Of a DNA stretch of 64,000 nucleotides, positions 25,106 to 34,420 are shown one piece after another (the first letter of the stretch is position 1; every line of letters starts with the position of its first letter). The stretch covers positions 62,001 to 126,000 of the forward strand of contig NZ_JAJTNP010000008.1 of the NCBI RefSeq assembly GCF_021311115.1, in the 5' to 3' direction. Under the pieces are notes generated by a model. The model did not search any database and was not told the origin of the DNA. It worked only from the letters and a program-made list of their open reading frames with translations. The stretch is from Chryseobacterium gwangjuense. Its GTDB lineage: Bacteria > Bacteroidota > Bacteroidia > Flavobacteriales > Weeksellaceae. Both the position numbers and the translations under genes were made by a program.

Positions 25106-25864
25106 ATGAAGAACCCGAAAATAAGCGCCCTTCTTATTACGTATAATGAAGAAAGGAATATAGAAGAAGCATTAAAATCTATAGCTTTTGCAGATGAAAT
25201 TATTGTTTTAGACTCTTACAGCACAGACAAAACAATAGAAATTATTAAAACTCAATTTCCGGAAGTAAAAGTATATCAAAATAAATTTGAAGACTTTACC
25301 AAGCAAAGAAATCTATGTCTCTCCTATGCTAGTTTTGAATGGATTTTATTTTTAGATGCAGACGAAAGGGTAACTCCTTCACTCAAAGCTGAAATTTTGC
25401 AGGAAATACAGGACCCGGAAGCAAAAGATGCTTATTATTTTAAACGAAAATTCTTCTTCATGGGAGAACCTGTTCATTATTCGGGAACACAAAATGACAA
25501 AAACATCCGCCTTTTTAAAAAATCGGTAGGAAACTATGATGAAAACAAAAGAGTACATGAAGGTCTTCAAAATTTGAATAATCCGGGAGTTCTTAAAAAT
25601 TATCTTTTACATTTCTCTTTCGATTCTTATCAGGCCTACTATCATAAAGTAATCCATTATGCTCAACTAAAGGCAAAAGATTTACGTGAGAAAAATGTGC
25701 CTTATCTGTTGATTAAACAAATCTCAAAAAGCATTTTCAACTTTTTTAAAATGTATATTTTAAAACTGGGAATACTAGATGGTAAAAAGGGAATTATCCT
25801 CTCCTATCTGAGTGCTTTAAGCTCTTTTAAGACCTATGAATTTTTAAAAGAAGAATACATCTAA
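25106..25864 (+). CDS. Glycosyltransferase family 2, WaaE/KdtX-like
   Basis: 252 aa from ATG at 25106; two in-frame TTG codons lie just upstream. GT-A fold family 2 enzyme: ISALLITYNEE at the N-terminus, DEIIVLDSYSTDKT, and the metal/nucleotide-sugar motif DADE (84-87). The pattern KFEDFTKQRN, W-LFLDADE, and the basic C-terminal membrane-associating tail resemble the WaaE/KdtX group that adds glucose or similar sugars to the LPS inner core. It is the first gene of the surface-glycan cluster; the next gene is a paralogue. Confidence 0.88.
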   Translation: MKNPKISALLITYNEERNIEEALKSIAFADEIIVLDSYSTDKTIEIIKTQFPEVKVYQNKFEDFTKQRNLCLSYASFEWILFLDADERVTPSLKAEILQEIQDPEAKDAYYFKRKFFFMGEPVHYSGTQNDKNIRLFKKSVGNYDENKRVHEGLQNLNNPGVLKNYLLHFSFDSYQAYYHKVIHYAQLKAKDLREKNVPYLLIKQISKSIFNFFKMYILKLGILDGKKGIILSYLSALSSFKTYEFLKEEYI

Positions 25865-25905
25865 GTCTTAATATTTATAAAATTTCCGAATCTGAAAATA
25901 AACTG

Positions 25906-25913
25906 TATTTTTG
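25906..25913 (+). promoter_or_regulatory. Candidate -7 box within the glycan cluster
   Basis: TATTTTTG, exact TAnnTTTG match, 19 nt before the ATG at 25933. It suggests the second glycosyltransferase has its own promoter. Confidence 0.45.
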
Positions 25914-25932
25914 TATAAAACATAAGTACAGA

Positions 25933-26697
25933 ATGAAGCTATCCGTAGCATTTATCACCTTCAATGAAGATCGGATTATCGAAAAAAACCTCAGCGCAAT
26001 TCATGATCTTGCTGACGAAATTATTGTAGTAGATAGTTTCTCGACGGACCATACTGTAGAAATCTGTAAAAAATTTTCAAAAGTAAAATTTGTACAAAAG
26101 AAGTTTGAAGGATTCGGAAAGCAGAAAAATTATGCAATAAGTCTTTGTAATGCCGATTGGATTCTTTTCTTAGATGCTGATGAAATTCCTGATCAACAGG
26201 CACAGCAATCGATAAAAAAAATCGTCGAAGCTGAAGTGGCTCCATTCAACGTATATGAAATAGGGTTCAATAATATTTTCTTAGGAAAAGCTTTGAAATA
26301 TGGAGGTTGGGGAAATATAAAGAGAGAAAGACTATTCAGGAAAAATGCCGGGAAATATTCTGAAGATATTGTTCATGAAGCATTCATTACTTCAGAAAAG
26401 AAAGGAAAAATAGAAGGTAAGATCAACCATTATACGTACAAAGACATATACCACCACATCGAAAAGTCTAACAAATACACTTCGATGATGGCAGAAAAAA
26501 TGTACGACAACGGGAAAAGATCAAATGCAGCCAAAATCATCTTTAAACCGATGTATCAGTTCATCAAGTCTTATTTCATCCGTTTAGGCTTCTTAGATGG
26601 CTTGGTTGGATATTACGCAGCAGCAACAGCAGCTTTCTATACCTTTTTGAAATACAAAAAACTTCACGAAATTTCCAAATTCGGTAAGGCATGTTAA
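25933..26697 (+). CDS. Glycosyltransferase family 2, WaaE/KdtX-like (paralogue)
   Basis: 254 aa. Same plan as the gene before it: VAFITFNEDR, DEIIVVDSFSTDHT, KKFEGFGKQKN and DADE at 81-84, with a C-terminal segment containing aromatic/hydrophobic stretches (GLVGYYAAATAAFYTF) likely to associate with the inner membrane. It probably adds a core sugar to lipid A-linked oligosaccharide. The stop overlaps the polysaccharide deacetylase start by 7 nt, so the two are translationally coupled. Confidence 0.88.
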   Translation: MKLSVAFITFNEDRIIEKNLSAIHDLADEIIVVDSFSTDHTVEICKKFSKVKFVQKKFEGFGKQKNYAISLCNADWILFLDADEIPDQQAQQSIKKIVEAEVAPFNVYEIGFNNIFLGKALKYGGWGNIKRERLFRKNAGKYSEDIVHEAFITSEKKGKIEGKINHYTYKDIYHHIEKSNKYTSMMAEKMYDNGKRSNAAKIIFKPMYQFIKSYFIRLGFLDGLVGYYAAATAAFYTFLKYKKLHEISKFGKAC

Positions 26698-27434
26698 CAA
26701 ACGCTGTAAAAGGACTACTCGGTTTATCAAAAAGAAAAGCCGTTCGTATCTTGATGTATCATCAGGTTTTGCCTAAAAACATAGCTTCTAAAAACGACCT
26801 TATCGTAACTACAGAGAATTTAGAGAAGCAATTTATTTATATAAAAAACAACTTCACCACTCTATTTTTCAAAGAACTTGACAAAGAGAACAACATCCCG
26901 AATAAAATTATCCTGACCTTTGATGACGGTTATTACAACAACCTTGAATATTTAGTTCCCCTGTTAGAAAAATATCAGTTAAAAGCTACCATCTTCATTC
27001 TTACAGAATACATTCAGAACGGAGAAAATTCTTCAGAAAAACATTTCATGAGTTTTGATGAAATTAGAAATTTAAACCCTGAACTCATAGAAATTGCACT
27101 TCATAGCCATTCTCATAAAAACTATTCTGAAATGTCTGTGGAGAATGCACGAGAAGATCTCAAAAAAAACATTGAAATTCTAAAGGAAAATGCCATAAAA
27201 TTCTCTCATGTATTGGCCTATCCTTATGGAAAGTTCCCAAAAGAAAAAAATAAAAAAAGAGCATTTTTTGAAATGCTTGAACAATCAGGAATTACTGCCG
27301 CCTTAAGAATTGGCAACGAGATAGAATCTTTTCCTTGGAAAAATAAATTTGAAATCAAACGTATTGATATAAAATACGGAGACAGCATTCAGAAATTCAA
27401 ATGGAAACTTCGACTTGGAAAACTAAAGCTTTAA
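26691..27434 (+). CDS. Polysaccharide deacetylase (carbohydrate esterase family 4 type)
   Basis: 247 aa. NodB-homology motifs: TFDDGY (76-81) with the metal/catalytic Asp pair, HSHSHKN (about 138-144) with metal-binding His residues, and AYPYGK. Such enzymes remove N- or O-acetyl groups from polysaccharides. In this cluster the substrate is likely a sugar of the LPS or capsule; that is inferred from neighbours only. No signal peptide, so it may act at the cytoplasmic face. It ends convergently with the next glycosyltransferase, sharing the tetranucleotide TTAA as both stop codons. Confidence 0.88.
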   Translation: MLTNAVKGLLGLSKRKAVRILMYHQVLPKNIASKNDLIVTTENLEKQFIYIKNNFTTLFFKELDKENNIPNKIILTFDDGYYNNLEYLVPLLEKYQLKATIFILTEYIQNGENSSEKHFMSFDEIRNLNPELIEIALHSHSHKNYSEMSVENAREDLKKNIEILKENAIKFSHVLAYPYGKFPKEKNKKRAFFEMLEQSGITAALRIGNEIESFPWKNKFEIKRIDIKYGDSIQKFKWKLRLGKLKL

Positions 27435-28510
27435 ATTAATAATTCCTTGTATATATTTTCATACGATTCGACCATTTTAAGATAACTGAATTCTAAAGCT
27501 CTTGCTTTTAATCTGGTTTGGAAAACTTCTTTATCTTCATTGAATGTGGAAATTCCGTTCAGATAAACCTCATTCATCTTTTCAGCAGAAAAATCTTCAA
27601 AATAAAAAGCTAAATCACCTCCAATTTCAGGAAGACTTGTCAACGCGCTTAGAAAAACAGGTTTCCCAAAATACATTGCCTCAACAGGAGGTATTCCGAA
27701 ACCTTCTGCTAATGAAGGATGACAATAGGCTTCGCAGTGCTGAAGTAAAAAATACTTTTCTTCATTCTCCACATTTTCTAAAATATGTACGCGCTCAGTC
27801 AATCCTAATGTTTTAATTTTTTCAAGAAACTTTTCCTTGTACTCTGACTTTGCGGAACTCGTTATCAATACGAGATGTCTGTCATTTTTTGAAATTAAAT
27901 CTAACAGGACATTCTGATTTTTTTTAGGAAAAAGAACGCCAATATTCAGGATAAACTTCTCATGAATAAAAGGATAATCTTGGGGAGCTGTAAAATTTAC
28001 TTTTTCAGGAAACATTAAACCATTGTAAACGACCTCTATTTTTACATTTTCTTTTAATTGAAATAAATGTTTATTCTTTATAAAATCATCCTTCACAAAT
28101 TCGGAAATACAAACAATGGCATCCGCATTTCCAATATTCTTTTGTACGAGACGTTTGCTTTTTTCTACTTTTCTTGCCGAGCTCTTATCGTGTAAAAAAT
28201 TAAGATCATGCAAGGTCACAACTTTTTTTTGACTTTTTTTAAGGTTGTGAAAATATTCTGAAAGCTGATGCGTTGTGTGAATAAGGGCATAAGAAGACGT
28301 AGATACCGGAATCTTTTTTTGCCAGAATTTCCAGTTTATGGTATTAAATTTGGATTGTGTAGCCGGAATATTAGCTTTTGGCCCATAAAATGTATAATTA
28401 AAAGCAGATATTTTTTGATCTAATCCTTTTATCAGTGATATACAAACGTTTGCAATTCCAGATTTTGGATATTTTAATCGTTCAACATCTATCAGAACAT
28501 TTTTTTTCAT
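27431..28510 (-). CDS. Glycosyltransferase family 4 (GT-B fold)
   Basis: 359 aa. Family 4/1 retaining glycosyltransferase: an N-terminal half with DVERLKYPKSGI and HTTHQLSEYF, and a C-terminal nucleotide-sugar half with LNIGVLFPKKN and the family motif EGFGIPPVEAMYFGKPV (the E-x7-E pair that holds the donor sugar). Cytoplasmic, acting on lipid-linked glycan. Encoded on the minus strand between plus-strand glycan genes. A TACTTTTG box is upstream, in a divergent promoter region shared with the gene at 28574. Confidence 0.92.
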   Translation of the reverse strand: MKKNVLIDVERLKYPKSGIANVCISLIKGLDQKISAFNYTFYGPKANIPATQSKFNTINWKFWQKKIPVSTSSYALIHTTHQLSEYFHNLKKSQKKVVTLHDLNFLHDKSSARKVEKSKRLVQKNIGNADAIVCISEFVKDDFIKNKHLFQLKENVKIEVVYNGLMFPEKVNFTAPQDYPFIHEKFILNIGVLFPKKNQNVLLDLISKNDRHLVLITSSAKSEYKEKFLEKIKTLGLTERVHILENVENEEKYFLLQHCEAYCHPSLAEGFGIPPVEAMYFGKPVFLSALTSLPEIGGDLAFYFEDFSAEKMNEVYLNGISTFNEDKEVFQTRLKARALEFSYLKMVESYENIYKELLI

Positions 28511-28531
28511 TGAGAAACTAGGGGTTTAGTC

Positions 28532-28539
28532 CAAAAGTA
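28532..28539 (-). promoter_or_regulatory. Candidate -7 box of the family 4 glycosyltransferase
   Basis: The complement reads TACTTTTG, matching TAnnTTTG, 21 nt upstream of the start codon, in the 63 nt divergent region. Confidence 0.45.
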
Positions 28540-28561
28540 TAAATTTAAAATTTAAAATCTT

Positions 28562-28569
28562 TATTTTTG
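28562..28569 (+). promoter_or_regulatory. Candidate -7 box of the gene at 28574
   Basis: TATTTTTG lies only 4 nt before the ATG, so a transcript from it would be leaderless or start at the next codons. It may therefore be fortuitous. Confidence 0.3.
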
Positions 28570-28573
28570 TGGT

Positions 28574-29554
28574 ATGAAAATTTGTTTGATTAGTTTTGAT
28601 TTTTGGCATTATGACGAGCATATCGTCAATAAGCTCAAAGAAAAAGGCATAGAGGCATACCATATTAACATTGGAGCTTTCACTCACAAAAATTTTGGAG
28701 CAAGAGTAAAAAATACCTTTAGCAAAGTTTTCTTAGGTAAAAATCTTAAGCATGAAAAAAGACAGAATTTCATCATAGAATCGTTGCACAAAATAGGAAA
28801 ACAAGATCAGATTCTTGTTATTAATCCTGAAGCGATTGAAGAAAGAGTACATACCGAAATTCGTAAACATGCGGAAAGAAATATCGCTTATCTTTACGAC
28901 AGTATGTCCAGAAACCCTGCTGAACACATTCTCCACTTTTTTGATACTGTTTTTTCTTTTGATGACGAAGATGTCGCAAAGTTTGGGTTCAATAAAATTA
29001 CCAATTATAATTATTTGGAATACTTTCCGGCTGAAAAGCAACACCCGCATCTTGATCTGTTTTACATCACTTCTTATGACAAAAAACGATTAGAAAAACT
29101 CAATCTACTTATTAATAAGATTGATTCGTTGCGTATAAAGTTCAAAACCATTATTGCCGGTAAAAAAAGCTGGAAGAACCAGATTTTTCAAATTATTGAT
29201 AAAAAAAACATTCATATTTTAAAATTTAGAAGAAAAAACATCCCGCAACAATCATTACCCAAACTGTATAAAGGCTGTAAAGTCATTCTCGATTTACAAC
29301 GTCATAATCAAATGGGATTAAGCTTCCGTATTTTTGAAGCGATGGCATTGGAAAAAAAATTCATCACTGATAATCAAAATATTAGAAATTACGACTTTTA
29401 TAACCCGGAAAACATTTTGATATTGAATGAAGATTACAGCAATGTGAAAAAATCTTTTTTTGAATCTGATTATCAGAAACTTCCTCAGGAGATTTATCAA
29501 AAGTATACATTGGATAATTGGGTAAATACTGTTTTCAAACTGAATGAATCATGA
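28574..29554 (+). CDS. CgeB-like glycosyltransferase-type protein (paralogue 1)
   Basis: 326 aa. No classical GT signature, but the C-terminal third (LDLQRHNQMGLSFRIFEAM, KKFITDNQNIRNYDFY, NILIL) resembles the donor-binding half of GT-B enzymes of the CgeB/spore-protein type, where an LSxRxFEA motif takes the place of the usual E-x7-E. The N-terminus (LISFDFWHYDEHIV) fits a Rossmann-like start. It shares this C-terminal pattern with the protein at 30477, so the cluster has two members. It overlaps the next gene by ATGA, indicating coupled translation. Role inferred: transfer of one sugar of the surface glycan. Confidence 0.65.
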   Translation: MKICLISFDFWHYDEHIVNKLKEKGIEAYHINIGAFTHKNFGARVKNTFSKVFLGKNLKHEKRQNFIIESLHKIGKQDQILVINPEAIEERVHTEIRKHAERNIAYLYDSMSRNPAEHILHFFDTVFSFDDEDVAKFGFNKITNYNYLEYFPAEKQHPHLDLFYITSYDKKRLEKLNLLINKIDSLRIKFKTIIAGKKSWKNQIFQIIDKKNIHILKFRRKNIPQQSLPKLYKGCKVILDLQRHNQMGLSFRIFEAMALEKKFITDNQNIRNYDFYNPENILILNEDYSNVKKSFFESDYQKLPQEIYQKYTLDNWVNTVFKLNES

Positions 29555-30480
29555 AAATATCTGTAGCATTATGTACATTTAATGGTGAAAAATACCTTCA
29601 GCAACAGATTGATTCAATCCTACATCAAACCGTTAAAGTAGACGAAATCGTCGTGTGTGATGACGGATCCAACGATGCAACACTACAAATTCTAAAAGAA
29701 TATCACGCCCAGTTCCCTGAAATCTTCAGAATTTATTCTAATGAAAAAAATCTGCGCAGTGTAAAAAACTTCGAGAAAGCAATTTCATTATGTACAGGTG
29801 AAATCATTTTTCTAAGTGATCAGGATGATATCTGGGAAGAGGTAAAAGTAGAAATGTATGTTGATCATTTTAAGCAGCATCCTAAAATTGATGTTATTTG
29901 TTCAAATGGTTATCTAATAGATGATAGCAACAATACTCTTGAAAAATATACCGTTTGGGATGTTCCACAAATTTTAAATAGTAGCAATTTAGATTATTTT
30001 AAAATTTTCTGTACCATAGGAAATTTTGCAACCGGTGCATCGATGGCCATAAAAAAATCTTTTGTTGAAAAAGTTTTGCCTTTTCCATTAATTGACGGAT
30101 TCCATCATGATGAATGGATTGCCGTAATCGCTTCAGAAGAAAATAGATTCGATTTTATCAACGATAAGCTTTTTAGGTATCGAATCCACAGCGAACAGCA
30201 GGTTGGCGGAATATCATATCCAAAAGATGAAAAGTCAAAGGAGAAGATGATTCAAAAATTTGATGTGAACAGGGAGCCAAAAAGCTTCAGGGAATATAAA
30301 ATTAAGCTCAGAACATTCAATGATAAGGAGAAAAAATTCAGAGAATATCTTCAAAATAATCCTAATACGACCATTGAACGATTGCTGGCTTATATTCAAA
30401 CTCAACACGCTCTTTTAAAAAGAAAAATCAAGTCTGAAAAACCTCTTTTATCTTTCATCTTCAATTTTCTATACCGATGA
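29551..30480 (+). CDS. Glycosyltransferase family 2, rhamnosyltransferase-like
   Basis: 309 aa. GT-A family 2: ISVALCTFNGEKYLQQQIDSI, DEIVVCDDGSND, and the donor/metal motif SDQDD in place of DxD. ALCTFNG plus SDQDDIW is typical of the rhamnosyltransferase-like branch (RfbN/WbbL-type) that extends LPS core or O-antigen. Start and stop both overlap neighbours through ATGA, so it is tightly coupled with the CgeB-like genes on either side. Confidence 0.9.
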   Translation: MKISVALCTFNGEKYLQQQIDSILHQTVKVDEIVVCDDGSNDATLQILKEYHAQFPEIFRIYSNEKNLRSVKNFEKAISLCTGEIIFLSDQDDIWEEVKVEMYVDHFKQHPKIDVICSNGYLIDDSNNTLEKYTVWDVPQILNSSNLDYFKIFCTIGNFATGASMAIKKSFVEKVLPFPLIDGFHHDEWIAVIASEENRFDFINDKLFRYRIHSEQQVGGISYPKDEKSKEKMIQKFDVNREPKSFREYKIKLRTFNDKEKKFREYLQNNPNTTIERLLAYIQTQHALLKRKIKSEKPLLSFIFNFLYR

Positions 30481-31448
30481 AAAAGATCCTCATCATCATG
30501 CATAATTATGCAGAAATTCCCATCCTGATCAAAAAGAATCTGGATGATTTAGGCTATGAAAATGTTGATTTCATTTTTTTTGCTGAGGAAAAGTTCAGGT
30601 ACAAAAATATGGCTCAAAAAGTCAAAAATCTTTACCGTAAAACGATTTTAAAGGATAAAAGCTACAAGGATCAGCTTCGTAAAGAGTTTATTGAAAGAAC
30701 ATTACTAGAAAAGGCAGAGAAGCTTCCTCATTATGATACCATTTTGATGTTGAATACTGATTTCTTTTCAGATGAATTCATTTGCATTATAAAAACAAAA
30801 GCCAAAAAGCTGGTCGGAAACCATTGGGACGGTCTTAACAGAACACCGGCAATTTACTCAAAAATTAAATTCTTTGATGCTTTTTATGTTTTTGACAAGA
30901 GCGATGTGGATGAAAAAAATAACATCTACTTTCTAACCAATTTCTTTTTTAATTTTAATGAAAATAAGAACGAGGAAACCATAAAGCAGGATGTTTTTTA
31001 CCTAGGAACTTATGTTGAAGAACGTTTCAACGTTTTAAAGAATATCTCAAAAACCTTTACGTTGAAAAACATATCTCAGAAAATTCTTTTATTTACCTGG
31101 AACAAACGAGATGCTGAAGGTGAAATTACATTTACCAATCAGTTTTTATCGTATGAAGAAAATATGAATCATGTAAAAAGCTCCAAAGCGCTTTTAGATT
31201 TAAAATTAAAAGAACACAACGGACTATCTTTCAGGTTTTTTGAAGCTTTGAAATATCATAAAAAACTGATTACAGATAATACGGATGTAAAAAACTATGA
31301 TTTTTATAAAAAAGAAAATATCTTTATCATAGGAGAAGATGACGAAGATGGATTAAAAAACTTTGTTGAAAGTCCTTATCAGGAAATACCTTCTGAAATT
31401 AAAAATAAATATAGTTTTGAAAACTGGTTTAAGACCCTAATTTCTTAA
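30477..31448 (+). CDS. CgeB-like glycosyltransferase-type protein (paralogue 2)
   Basis: 323 aa. Related to the protein at 28574: the C-terminal region has LDLKLKEHNGLSFRFFEAL, KKLITDNTDVKNYDFY, NIFII in the same order and spacing. The N-terminus (KKILIIMHNYAEIPILI) is Rossmann-like. Probably a GT-B-type sugar transferase of the surface-glycan pathway. No substrate can be deduced. It starts inside the stop of the previous gene (ATGA) and ends 3 nt before the next, so all four genes from 28574 to 32288 form one operon. Confidence 0.65.
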   Translation: MKKILIIMHNYAEIPILIKKNLDDLGYENVDFIFFAEEKFRYKNMAQKVKNLYRKTILKDKSYKDQLRKEFIERTLLEKAEKLPHYDTILMLNTDFFSDEFICIIKTKAKKLVGNHWDGLNRTPAIYSKIKFFDAFYVFDKSDVDEKNNIYFLTNFFFNFNENKNEETIKQDVFYLGTYVEERFNVLKNISKTFTLKNISQKILLFTWNKRDAEGEITFTNQFLSYEENMNHVKSSKALLDLKLKEHNGLSFRFFEALKYHKKLITDNTDVKNYDFYKKENIFIIGEDDEDGLKNFVESPYQEIPSEIKNKYSFENWFKTLIS

Positions 31449-31451
31449 AGC

Positions 31452-32288
31452 ATGAGTGAAAAAATTTCTATTATCATTCCTTATTATCACGGTGAAGATT
31501 ATATTCATGAGACACTGAAAAGTGTTTATGACCAAACGTATCCGGATTTTGAAATCATCATTGTGAATGATGGTTCTGATAGAGCCGTTTTAGATTCTAT
31601 TGAAAACAATGAGGCATTTAGAAATTTGACAATCATTCACCAGGAAAATCAGGGACAGTCTTCTGCCCGCAATCACGGCGTAAAGCATGCCTCAGGAAAA
31701 TATATCCTTTTTCTGGATTGTGATGATATCATAGAAAAATCATTTTTAGAGAAAACGCATCAGATTCTTTCTAAAAACCCAGCAATAAGAATTTGCTACA
31801 CCAAAGGAAAATTCTTTGAAAAAACAGATAAAGAATGGGTTTTACAGCCTTTTAACACTTTTGATTTCTTAATTGAAAACTGCATTCCGATTACTGCACT
31901 TATTTACAAAGAGGATTTTGAACAAACGGGTGGTTTTGATACCCAGCTCAGCTATTATGAAGACTGGGATTTTTGGATCTCTTTAATTGAAAAAGGAATA
32001 AAACCCTATAAAATTGATGAGTTTTTGTTTTTCTACAGAATTAGAAATACTACAAATTCCCTGACCAATACCAGTATAGACAACAGCTCGAAATTATCTG
32101 ACAATTTCTTCAAAATCTACCAAAAGCATTATACTTTTTACCAACAAAACGGACTGGATTTTCACAACATTATGAGCTTAATCCGTGAGAATAAAAAGTA
32201 TAAAGCCAAATATTATAATGAATGGTACAGAAAATTGATGTACCAATTTTTTAAACCTAAAAAATACCAGAAGATTTATAAGAATTAA
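31452..32288 (+). CDS. Glycosyltransferase family 2
   Basis: 278 aa. GT-A family 2: ISIIIPYYHGEDYIHETLKSV, IIIVNDGSD, and DCDD as the metal-binding DxD variant, with NQGQSSARNHGV typical of the family. YEDWDFWISL holds the catalytic-base region. Last gene of the 28574-32288 operon. It ends convergently with the large fused glycosyltransferase, sharing TTAA as overlapping stop codons. Confidence 0.92.
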   Translation: MSEKISIIIPYYHGEDYIHETLKSVYDQTYPDFEIIIVNDGSDRAVLDSIENNEAFRNLTIIHQENQGQSSARNHGVKHASGKYILFLDCDDIIEKSFLEKTHQILSKNPAIRICYTKGKFFEKTDKEWVLQPFNTFDFLIENCIPITALIYKEDFEQTGGFDTQLSYYEDWDFWISLIEKGIKPYKIDEFLFFYRIRNTTNSLTNTSIDNSSKLSDNFFKIYQKHYTFYQQNGLDFHNIMSLIRENKKYKAKYYNEWYRKLMYQFFKPKKYQKIYKN

Positions 32289-34354
32289 TCTTCAAATCCT
32301 AAGTATGTAAGCATTTTTTTGATGTTCTCTTCCTGAGTTTCTATAGAGAATTTTGAAAGCGGCAACAGGCTATTTTCGTGTAAAGTCTGCCATAACTCTT
32401 CATTATCGTAAAGTTCCAGAATTTTATCTGCAAAATTCTGAGGGTTTTCATCAGAAATCAATGCAGTTTTTCTGTCTTCCAGGCTCATTCCTTCAGCTCC
32501 GATTCCTGTGGTAATTACAGGTAATTTAAATTCTAAAGCTTGACCGATTTTTCCTTTTACTCCGGCTCCGTAACGAAGTGGCGCTACAAAAACTCTGGCA
32601 TTTTCGAACCAATGATCAACCGATTTCTGGAATCCTAAAATCTGGAATTTCTCTGAATGATATTGCTGTTTCAAATCTTCGGGAAAATCAGGACCTAAAA
32701 TAAAAATCTTAACCTCCTTATTCTTTTCCCATACCAAAGGCATAATCTCATTATGCAGAAACTTTACAGCATCGATATTCGGTAAGTGATTATATCCTCC
32801 AATAAAAAGAAGCCCATCTCTCTTTGAAAAATCAACCGGTTTTGGAGTTGCAGCCTGATGAATATTGCTTACTGTAAATATTTTATCATAGTTTACTCCA
32901 TTCTTCGAAACTGCATTTTTCTCTTCATCGCTAATAGACACAACAGCATCTACGGTATTCATTCCAAAATATTCTTTCTCTCTGAAAAAATTAATGAGTT
33001 TTGTTCTGTCTTTTGTGACCTCGATATATTTATTCTCACGCTCCATTCTTAAATAATGAAGATCTACCATATCATACACCAGTTTCTTTCCGGAAATAAG
33101 ATGCTTGATATCTTGATACCAATAATCAAAACCTATGGGTCTGAACAGCCAGATAATATCCACAGAATTAATCGCTTCTTTTACCTGATCTACGACTCTT
33201 ACAATTTTATCTTTTACCGTAACGTAATCCATACACACTTCCACGCCTATTCCTCTAAAGAATTTTACATAAGCGAGATCAGTCACCTCATCGAAATGCC
33301 TTACTGCTAAAGTGATTTTGTGATTGTTTTTTTGAAGAATTTTAATAATTTCTAAAAATCTTCTCGATCCGGAATCCTGATCGGGTTTTGGCATATTTTC
33401 TTCTAAAAAGAGGAAACCCGGTTTCTTAAAGTGTCTGTTATAATTAATTTCTCTGTTGGGAAGAAACATTTCATCCGTAAAATACTGATCCCATTTTTTA
33501 CGGAATACTTCCCTGTTTTGTTGAAGCAAAAGCTCTTTTCCCGAATTATCTTTTCCGGTGTAAGAAACATTCTCAAAGTGCAGAATTTCAGAATTAGGCT
33601 GATAATAAATGTCCAAATGTTGCTCATATTTTAATCTCTGGCAAAGATCCGTTTCTTCATAATAAGCAGGTAAAAAAGCTTCATCCAAAATATTAAGATT
33701 TCCTTTCGCATTCATTCTGTGAAACAATAAACTACAGCCTGAACAATAATCTACTTTTCGTAAGTAATTGTATTTCGGAGTATCAATCGCTTCTCTTCTG
33801 CCAATGTTAATAATTTCAGAGTTTTTGAAAATAAGACATCCTGCTTCCTGTAAAGTATTGTCTGCAAAAATCATCTTGGAACCAACGGCACCCACATTCT
33901 TTTTGGACGTAAAAACGTCTAAAAGACTTGACAAGTAATTTTCCTGAACCTCAACATCATTATTAAGAAGGTAAACGTATTTGCCTTTTGCAGCCTGAAT
34001 TCCTTTATTTACATTTCTTAAAAACCCTAAATTCTCTTCATTATCAATCACTCGAATTCCTTCTATTTTTCTTAGGAAGTCAAGCGTTTCATCAGTACTT
34101 TTATCATTAATGATGATGATTTCTTTTGAAATATGGCGATCAAACTGATCCAATGTATAAAGGCAGTTTAAAGTATACCTGATTTGGTTGTAAACCGGAA
34201 TAATAATAGAAACTTCCGGATTTTCATCTTTAATGAAACTAAATGTATAATTTTTGAAAAAATCTAAATCAAAATGATTGATCTTAATTTTTCTTTTGTT
34301 TTTGATAAAATTACGATCCTTGATTTTATTTTTAAAAAATCTTTTAATTCCCAT
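32285..34354 (-). CDS. Two-domain glycosyltransferase (family 2 fused to family 4)
   Basis: About 689 aa from ATG at 34354 (MGIKRFFKN); an in-frame ATG at 34408 would add 18 aa. Domain 1 (about 45-290) is GT-A family 2: VSIIIPVYNQIRYTL, EIIIINDKSTDET, NNDVEV as the DxD variant, and ETDLCQRL. Domain 2 (about 320-689) is GT-B family 4: EENMPKPDQDSGSRR at its start, GYNHLPNIDAV, and the donor-binding RYGAGVKGKIGQALE. Fusions of this type make two successive linkages in LPS or O-antigen synthesis. Read from the minus strand between two plus-strand glycan genes. Confidence 0.88.
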   Translation of the reverse strand: MGIKRFFKNKIKDRNFIKNKRKIKINHFDLDFFKNYTFSFIKDENPEVSIIIPVYNQIRYTLNCLYTLDQFDRHISKEIIIINDKSTDETLDFLRKIEGIRVIDNEENLGFLRNVNKGIQAAKGKYVYLLNNDVEVQENYLSSLLDVFTSKKNVGAVGSKMIFADNTLQEAGCLIFKNSEIINIGRREAIDTPKYNYLRKVDYCSGCSLLFHRMNAKGNLNILDEAFLPAYYEETDLCQRLKYEQHLDIYYQPNSEILHFENVSYTGKDNSGKELLLQQNREVFRKKWDQYFTDEMFLPNREINYNRHFKKPGFLFLEENMPKPDQDSGSRRFLEIIKILQKNNHKITLAVRHFDEVTDLAYVKFFRGIGVEVCMDYVTVKDKIVRVVDQVKEAINSVDIIWLFRPIGFDYWYQDIKHLISGKKLVYDMVDLHYLRMERENKYIEVTKDRTKLINFFREKEYFGMNTVDAVVSISDEEKNAVSKNGVNYDKIFTVSNIHQAATPKPVDFSKRDGLLFIGGYNHLPNIDAVKFLHNEIMPLVWEKNKEVKIFILGPDFPEDLKQQYHSEKFQILGFQKSVDHWFENARVFVAPLRYGAGVKGKIGQALEFKLPVITTGIGAEGMSLEDRKTALISDENPQNFADKILELYDNEELWQTLHENSLLPLSKFSIETQEENIKKMLTYLGFED

Positions 34355-34420
34355 TTTTAATTTATTATTTTGCTTTCCCCTATTATTTAGGAAAACGAAA
34401 TTAAGCATTTATTGTAAATT

